A DNA stretch of 64,000 nt from Crossaster papposus. Its lineage: Eukaryota > Echinodermata > Asteroidea > Velatida > Solasteridae. The position numbers and the translations under genes are program-made. Positions 57,601 to 64,000 of the stretch are shown here, piece after piece. Numbering within the stretch: the stretch's first letter is position 1; each line of letters opens with the position of its first letter. The notes under the pieces are model-generated. The model was given only the letters and a program-made list of their open reading frames with translations, was not told the origin of the DNA and did no database searches. Where the stretch lies: positions 558,001-622,000 of the forward strand of contig JBAIAA010000784.1 of the NCBI GenBank assembly GCA_037893245.1, read 5' to 3'.

Positions 57601-60445
57601 AAAGCAGACATTCTAAAAACATTCTACAATATTTATTAAATGTGAATAGCAGTGAAGCAAAAATACCTAGTTAGCAAAGCGAGGTTTTGGTCCTCGGACC
57701 TCTGGGCTATGGGCCCATCACGCTCCCGCTGCACTACTCTGCGTAACTATTTTTAATGAAAATGAAATCCCTATCAAATACAAAATTATCCTGAGCAGAC
57801 CGAGGTTGTGATCATCCGAACTCTCGGTTACTGACCAAGAAAGGGTCTACTTTGTCACTCTGAGTCGAGTACTTCAAGTCATACCAAAAACTTATTAGCA
57901 GCAGAACGAGGTTTTGATCCTCGGCACTCTGGGTTATAGGCCCAGCAAGCTTCCACTGCGCCACCATGCCTCATGTAAATTTAGAAAAACAACAAACAAA
58001 ATAAAAGCAGACATTCTAAAAACATTCTAAAATAATTATTAAATTTGAATAACAGTGAAGCAAAAATACCTCTTTAGCAGAGCGAGGTTTCGGTCCTCGG
58101 GCCTCTGGGTTATGGGCCCATCACGATCCCACTGCACCACTCTGCGTAACTATTTGTAATGAAAATGAAATCACTTTCAAGGAAATAATTATCCTGAGCA
58201 GACCGAGGTTGTGGTCAACCAAACTCTCGGGTACTGACCAAGAAAGTGTCTACTTTGTCACTCCGAGTCGAGTACCTCATGTCATACCAAAAACTTGTTA
58301 GCAGAGCGAGGTTTCGATCCTCGGACCTCTGGGTTATGGGCCCAGCACGCTTCAACTGCGCCACTATGCCTCATGTAAATTTAGAAAATGCAAACAAAAT
58401 GAAAGCAGACATTCTAAAAACATTCTACAATATTTATTAAATGTGAATAGCAGTGAAGCAAAAATACCTAGTTAGCAAAGCGAGGTTTTGGTCCTCGGAC
58501 CTCTGGGCTATGGGCCCATCACGCTCCCGCTGCACTACTCTGCGTAACTATTTTTAATGAAAATGAAATCCCTATCAAATACAAAATTATCCTGAGCAGA
58601 CCGAGGTTGTGATCATCCGAACTCTCGGTTACTGACCAAGAAAGGGTCTACTTTGTCACTCTGAGTCGAGTACTTCAAGTCATACCAAAAACTTATTAGC
58701 AGCAGAACGAGGTGTTGATCCTCGGCACTCTGGGTTATAGGCCTAGCAAGCTTCCACTGCGCCACCATGCCTCATGTAAATTTAGAAAAACAACAAACAA
58801 AATAAAAGCAGACTTTCTAAAAACATTCTAAAATAATTATTAAATTTGAATAACAGTGAAGCAAAAATACCTCTTTAGCAGAGCGAGGTTTCGGTCCTCG
58901 GGCCTCTGGGTTATGGGCCCATCACGATCCCACTGCACCACTCTGCGTAACTATTTGTAATGAAAAAGACATCACTTTCAAGGAAATAATTATCCTGAGC
59001 AGACCGAGGTTGTGGTCAACCAAACTCTCGGGTACTGACCAAGAAAGTGTCTACTTTGTCACTCTGAGTCGAGTACTTCAAGTCATACCAAAAACTTATT
59101 AGCAGCAGAACGAGGTTTTGATCCTCGGCACTCTGGGTTATAGGCCCAGCAAGCTTCCACTGCGCCACCATGCCTCATGTAAATTTAGAAAAACAACAAA
59201 CAAAATAAAAGCACACATTCAAAAAACATTCTAAAATAATTATTAAATTTGAATAACAGTAAAGCAAAAATACCTCTTTAGCAGAGCGAGGTTTCGGTCC
59301 TCGGGCCTCTGGGTTATGGGCCCATCACGATCCCACTGCACCACTCTGCGTAACTATTTGTAATGAAAATGAAATCACTTTCAAGGAAATAATTATCCTG
59401 AGCAGACCGAGGTTGTGGTCAACCAAACTCTCGGGTACTGACCAAGAAAGTGTCTACTTTGTCACTCCGAGTCGAGTACCTCATGTCATACCAAAAACTT
59501 GTTAGCAGAGCGAGGTTTCGATCCTCGGACCTCTGGGTTACGGGCCCAGCACGCTTCAACTGCGCCACTATGCCTCATGTAAATTTAGAAAATGCAAACA
59601 AAATGAAAGCAGACATTCTAAAAACATTCTACAATATTTATTAAATGTGAATAGCAGTGAAGCAAAAATACCTAGTTAGCAAAGCGAGGTTTTGGTCCTC
59701 GGACCTCTGGGCTATGGGCCCATCACGCTCCCGCTGCACTACTCTGCGTAACTATTTTTAATGAAAATGAAATCCCTATCAAATACAAAATTATCCTGAG
59801 CAGACCGAGGTTGTGATCATCCGAACTCTCGGTTACTGACCAAGAAAGGGTCTATTTTGTCACTCTGAGTCGAGTACTTCAAGTCATACCAAAAACTTAT
59901 TAGCAGCAGAACGAGGTTTTGATCCTCGGCACTCTGGGTTATAGGCCCAGCAAGCTTCCACTGCGCCACCATGCCTCATGTAAATTTAGAAAAACAACAA
60001 ACAAAATAAAAGCAGACATTCTAAAACTATTCTAAAATAATTATTAAATTTGAATAACAGTGAAGCAAAAATACCTCTTTAGCAGAGCGAGGTTTCGGTC
60101 CTCGGGCCTCTGGGTTATGGGCCCATCACGATCCCACTGCACCACTCTGCGTAACTATTTGTAATGAAAATGAAATCACTTTCAAGGAAATAATTATCTT
60201 GAGCAGACAGAGGTTGTGGTCAACCAAACTCTCGAGTACTGACCAAGAAAGTGTCTACTTTGTCACTCCGAGTCGAGTACCTCATGTCATACCAAAAACT
60301 TGTTAGCAGAGCGAGGTTTCGATCCTCGGACCTCTGGGTTATGGGCCCAGCACGCTTCAACTGCGCCACTATGCCTCATGTAAATTTAGAAAATGCAAAC
60401 AAAATGAAAGCAGACATTCTAAAAACATTCTACAATATTTATTAA
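54651..60445. repeat. Right edge block with 1204-bp spacings and a 2.8-kb duplication
   Basis: Shares CGT anticodons, CAGTAAAGC and the shortened ATTCAAAAAACATTC with the 11.6-20.6 kb block. Private variants repeat about 2807 bp apart: GAGGTGTTGATCC at 55905 and 58711, GCACACATTC at 56405 and 59211, CTAAAACTATTC at 57213 and 60021. This marks a recent duplication of that segment. Confidence 0.8.
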
Positions 60446-63400
60446 ATGTGAATAGCAGTGAAGCAAAAATACCTAGTTAGCAAAGCGAGGTTTTGGTCCT
60501 CGGACCTCTGGGCTATGGGCCCATCACGCTCCCGCTGCACTACTCTGCGTAACTATTTTTAATGAAAATGAAATCCCTATCAAATACAAAATTATCCTGA
60601 GCAGACCGAGGTTGTGATCATCCGAACTCTCGGTTACTGACCAAGAAAGGGTCTACTTTGTCACTCTGAGTCGAGTACTTCAAGTCATACCAAAAACTTA
60701 TTAGCAGCAGAACGAGGTTTTGATCCTCGGCACTCTGGGTTATAGGCCCAGCAAGCTTCCACTGCGCCACCATGCCTCATGTAAATTTAGAAAAACAACA
60801 AACAAAATAAAAGCAGACATTCTAAAAACATTCTAAAATAATTATTAAATTTGAATAACAGTGAAGCAAAAATACCTCTTTAGCAGAGCGAGGTTTCGGT
60901 CCTCGGGCCTCTGGGTTATGGGCCCATCACGATCCCACTGCACCACTCTGCGTAACTATTTGTAATGAAAATGAAATCACTTTCAAGGAAATAATTATCC
61001 TGAGCAGACCGAGGTTGTGGTCAACCAAACTCTCGGGTACTGACCAAGAAAGTGTCTACTTTGTCACTCCGAGTCGAGTACCTCATGTCATACCAAAAAC
61101 TTGTTAGCAGAGCGAGGTTTCGATCCTCGGACCTCTGGGTTATGGGCCCAGCACGCTTCAACTGCGCCACTATGCCTCATGTAAATTTAGAAAATGCAAA
61201 CAAAATGAAAGCAGACATTCTAAAAACATTCTACAATATTTATTAAATGTGAATAGCAGTGAAGCAAAAATACCTAGTTAGCAAAGCGAGGTTTTGGTCC
61301 TCGGACCTCTGGGCTATGGGCCCATCACGCTCCCGCTGCACTACTCTGCGTAACTATTTTTAATGAAAATGAAATCCCTATCAAATACAAAATTATCCTG
61401 AGCAGACCGAGGTTGTGATCATCCGAACTCTCGGTTACTGACCAAGAAAGGGTCTACTTTGTCACTCTGAGTCGAGTACTTCAAGTCATACCAAAAACTT
61501 ATTAGCAGCAGAACGAGGTTTTGATCCTCGGCACTCTGGGTTATAGGCCCAGCAAGCTTCCACTGCGCAACCATGCCTCATGTAAATTTAGAAAAACAAC
61601 AAACAAAATAAAAGCAGACATTCTAAAAACATTCTAAAATAATTATTAAATTTGAATAACAGTGAAGCAAAAATACCTCTTTAGCAGAGCGAGGTTTCGG
61701 TCCTCGGGCCTCTGGGTTATGGGCCCATCACGATCCCACTGCACCACTCTGCGTAACTATTTGTAATGAAAATGAAATCACTTTCAAGGAAATAATTATC
61801 CTGAGCAGACCGAGGTTGTGGTCAACCAAACTCTCGGGTACTGACCAAGAAAGTGTCTACTTTGTCACTCCGAGTCGAGTACCTCATGTCATACCAAAAA
61901 CTTGTTAGCAGAGCGAGGTTTCGATCCTCGGACCTCTGGGTTATGGGCCCAGCACGCTTCAACTGCGCCACTATGCCTCATGTAAATTTAGAAAATGCAA
62001 ACAAAATGAAAGCAGACATTCTAAAAACATTCTACAATATTTATTAAATGTGAATAGCAGTGAAGCAAAAATACCTAGTTAGCAAAGCGAGGTTTTGGTC
62101 CTCGGACCTCTGGGCTATGGGCCCATCACGCTCCCGCTGCACTACTCTGCGTAACTATTTTTAATGAAAATGAAATCCCTATCAAATACAACATTATCCT
62201 GAGCAGACCGAGGTTGTGATCATCCGAACTCTCGGTTACTGACCAAGAAAGGGTCTACTTTGTCACTCTGAGTCGAGTACTTCAAGTCATACCAAAAACT
62301 TATTAGCAGCAGAACGAGGTTTTGATCCTCGGCACTCTGGGTTATAGGCCCAGCAAGCTTCCACTGCGCCACCATGCCTCATGTAAATTTAAAAAAACAA
62401 CAAACAAAATAAAAGCAGACATTCTAAAAACATTCTAAAATAATTATTAAATTTGAATAACAGTGAAGCAAAAATACCTCTTTAGCAGAGCGAGGTTTCG
62501 GTCCTCGGGCCTCTGGGTTATGGGCCCATCACGATCCCACTGCACCACTCTGCGTAACTATTTGTAATGAAAATGAAATCACTTTCAAGGAAATAATTAT
62601 CCTGAGCAGACCGAGGTTGTGGTCAACCAAACTCTCGGGTACTGACCAAGAAAGTGTCTACTTTGTCACTCCGAGTCGAGTACCTCATGTCATACCAAAA
62701 ACTTGTTAGCAGAGCGAGGTTTCGATCCTCGGACCTCTGGGTTATGGGCCCAGCACGCTTCAACTGCACCACTATGCCTCATGTAATTTAGAAAATGCAA
62801 ACAAAATGAAAGCAGACATTCTAAAAACATTCTACAATATTTATTAAATGTGAATAGCAGTGAAGCAAAAATACCTAGTTAGCAAAGCGAGGTTTTGGTC
62901 CTCGGACCTCTGGGCTATGGGCCCATCACGCTCCCGCTGCACTACTCTGCGTAACTATTTTTAATGAAAATGAAATCCCAATCAAATACAACATTATCCT
63001 GAGCAGACCGAGGTTGTGATCATCCGAACTCTCGGTTACTGACCAAGAAAGGGTCTACTTTGTCACTCTGAGTCGAGTAAATCAAGTCATACCAAAAACT
63101 TATTAGCAGCAGAACGAGGTTTTGATCCTCGGCACTCTGGGTTATAGGCCCAGCAAGCTTCCACTGCGCCACCATGCCTCATGTAAATTTAGAAAAACAA
63201 CAAACAAAATAAAAGCAGACATTCTAAAAACATTCTAAAATAATTATTAAATTTGAATAACAGTGAAGCAAAAATACCTCTTTAGCAGAGCGAGGTTTCG
63301 GTCCTCGGGCCTCTGGGTTATGGGCCCATCACGATCCCACTGCACCACTCTGCGTAACTATTTGTAATGAAAATGAAATCACTTTCAAGGAAATAATTAT

Positions 63401-64000
63401 CCTGAGCAGACCGAGGTTGTGGTCAACCAAACTCTCGGGTACTGACCAAGAAAGTGTCTACTTTGTCACTCCGAGTCGAGTACCTCATGTCATACCAAAA
63501 ACTTGTTAGCAGAGCGAGGTTTCGATCCTCGGACCTCTGGGTTATGGGCCCAGCACGCTTCAACTGCGCCACTATGCCTCATGTAAATTTAGAAAATGCA
63601 AACAAAATGAAAGCAGACATTCTAAAAACATTCTACAATATTTATTAAATGTGAATAGCAGTGAAGCAAAAATACCTAGTTAGCAAAGCGAGGTTTTGGT
63701 CCTCGGACCTCTGGGCTATGGGCCCATCACGCTCCCGCTGCACTACTCTGCGTAACTATTTTTAATGAAAATGAAATCCCTATCAAATACAAAATTATCC
63801 TGAGCAGACCGAGGTTGTGATCATCCGAACTCTCGGTTACTGACCAAGAAAGGGTCTACTTTGTCACTCTGAGTCGAGTACTTCAAGTCATACCAAAAAC
63901 TTATAAGCAGCAGAACGAGGTTTTGATCCTCGGCACTCTGGGTTATAGGCCCAGCAAGCTTCCACTGCGCCACCATGCCTCATGTAAATTTAGAAAAACA
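60446..64000. repeat. Terminal 801-bp units running out of the window
   Basis: Standard dimers with m2 modules at 60304, 61105, 61906, about 62707 and 63507. The copy near 62707 has TGCACC for TGCGCC at the D stem. Just beyond its 5' acceptor end, one A is missing from the spacer (ATGTAATTTAG for ATGTAAATTTAG). Confidence 0.85.

Larger units (their letters stand above)
11571..64000. repeat. Right satellite array: initiator-tRNA satellite with 801-bp higher-order unit
   Basis: 52 kb of tandem repeat continuing past the window edge. The dominant unit is 801 bp, made of two diverged halves of about 400 bp, each with two preserved 72-nt tRNA-like modules and one degenerate 72-nt module on the minus strand. 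m2 modules start at 21231, 22032, 22833, then every 801 bp from 23858 to 37475, and then every 801 bp apart from small indels: 7-bp losses near 38086, 48090 and 49685, and a 2-bp gain near 40806. Divergent spacings of 1204-1260 bp occur at 11.8-20.4 kb and 54.3-59.5 kb. No unique DNA is found in this interval. The copy number depends on correct assembly of near-identical repeats. Confidence 0.95.

Noticed and set aside
11571..64000. CRISPR array or bacterial direct repeats
   Set aside because: The repeats are 400/801 bp, with spacers as conserved as the modules, and are eukaryotic in content.
11571..64000. Ribosomal RNA or 5S gene array
   Set aside because: No rRNA-like sequence was recognised. 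The conserved modules fold as initiator tRNA, with anticodon and T-arm in place.

Overview
The window is eukaryotic repeat DNA, most likely from an animal and possibly a marine invertebrate. The pointers are a long L2/CR1-type non-LTR retrotransposon ORF, long tandem satellite arrays, and tRNA modules with metazoan initiator-tRNA hallmarks. I cannot name the species. No ordinary host gene is recognisable.

Layout: (1) 1-2317, tandem satellite with a period of about 398 bp. (2) 2318-11570, one 9.25-kb block interrupting the satellite; it is a nest of mobile DNA. (3) 11571-64000, the satellite resumes, mostly as an 801-bp higher-order dimer, and runs out of the window.

The satellite is built from initiator tRNA-Met sequences read on the minus strand. 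Each 801-bp dimer holds four well-preserved 72-nt modules, here called m1, m2, m3 and m4, plus two degenerate 72-nt modules (f). In the reference unit they lie at m2 30266-30337, m3 30440-30511, f 30561-30632, m4 30667-30738, m1 30843-30914, f 30964-31035, then the next m2 at 31067. The preserved modules keep the three G:C pairs of the initiator anticodon stem, a T-loop beginning and ending in A, an A box, a recognisable B box, and a TTTTT run 5-8 nt past the 3' end. From array length I estimate roughly 260-270 preserved modules here (calculated, not counted). The anticodon drifts between CAT, TAT and CGT, and three copies have lost seven bases there. The array looks like a Pol III-competent tRNA satellite, or the remains of one. 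Whether it makes initiator tRNA cannot be told from sequence.

Array organisation: 21-54.7 kb is a homogeneous 801-bp core. Blocks at 11.6-20.6 kb and 54.8-60.4 kb share other diagnostic variants and 1204-1260-bp spacings. A patch at 52.8-53.4 kb carries variants of the left array.

The 9.25-kb insert contains a 63-bp GC-rich hairpin repeat at its left edge and again at 6972; a short tandem repeat (B) hosting a foldback element; an L2-clade LINE with an intact 1041-aa endonuclease/reverse transcriptase ORF inside that foldback element; two orphan GC-rich basic-protein ORFs (8015-8560, 9333-10016); and a 1543-bp element with 254-bp, nearly perfect terminal inverted repeats that abuts the satellite. 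The insert shows no target duplication longer than 1 bp.
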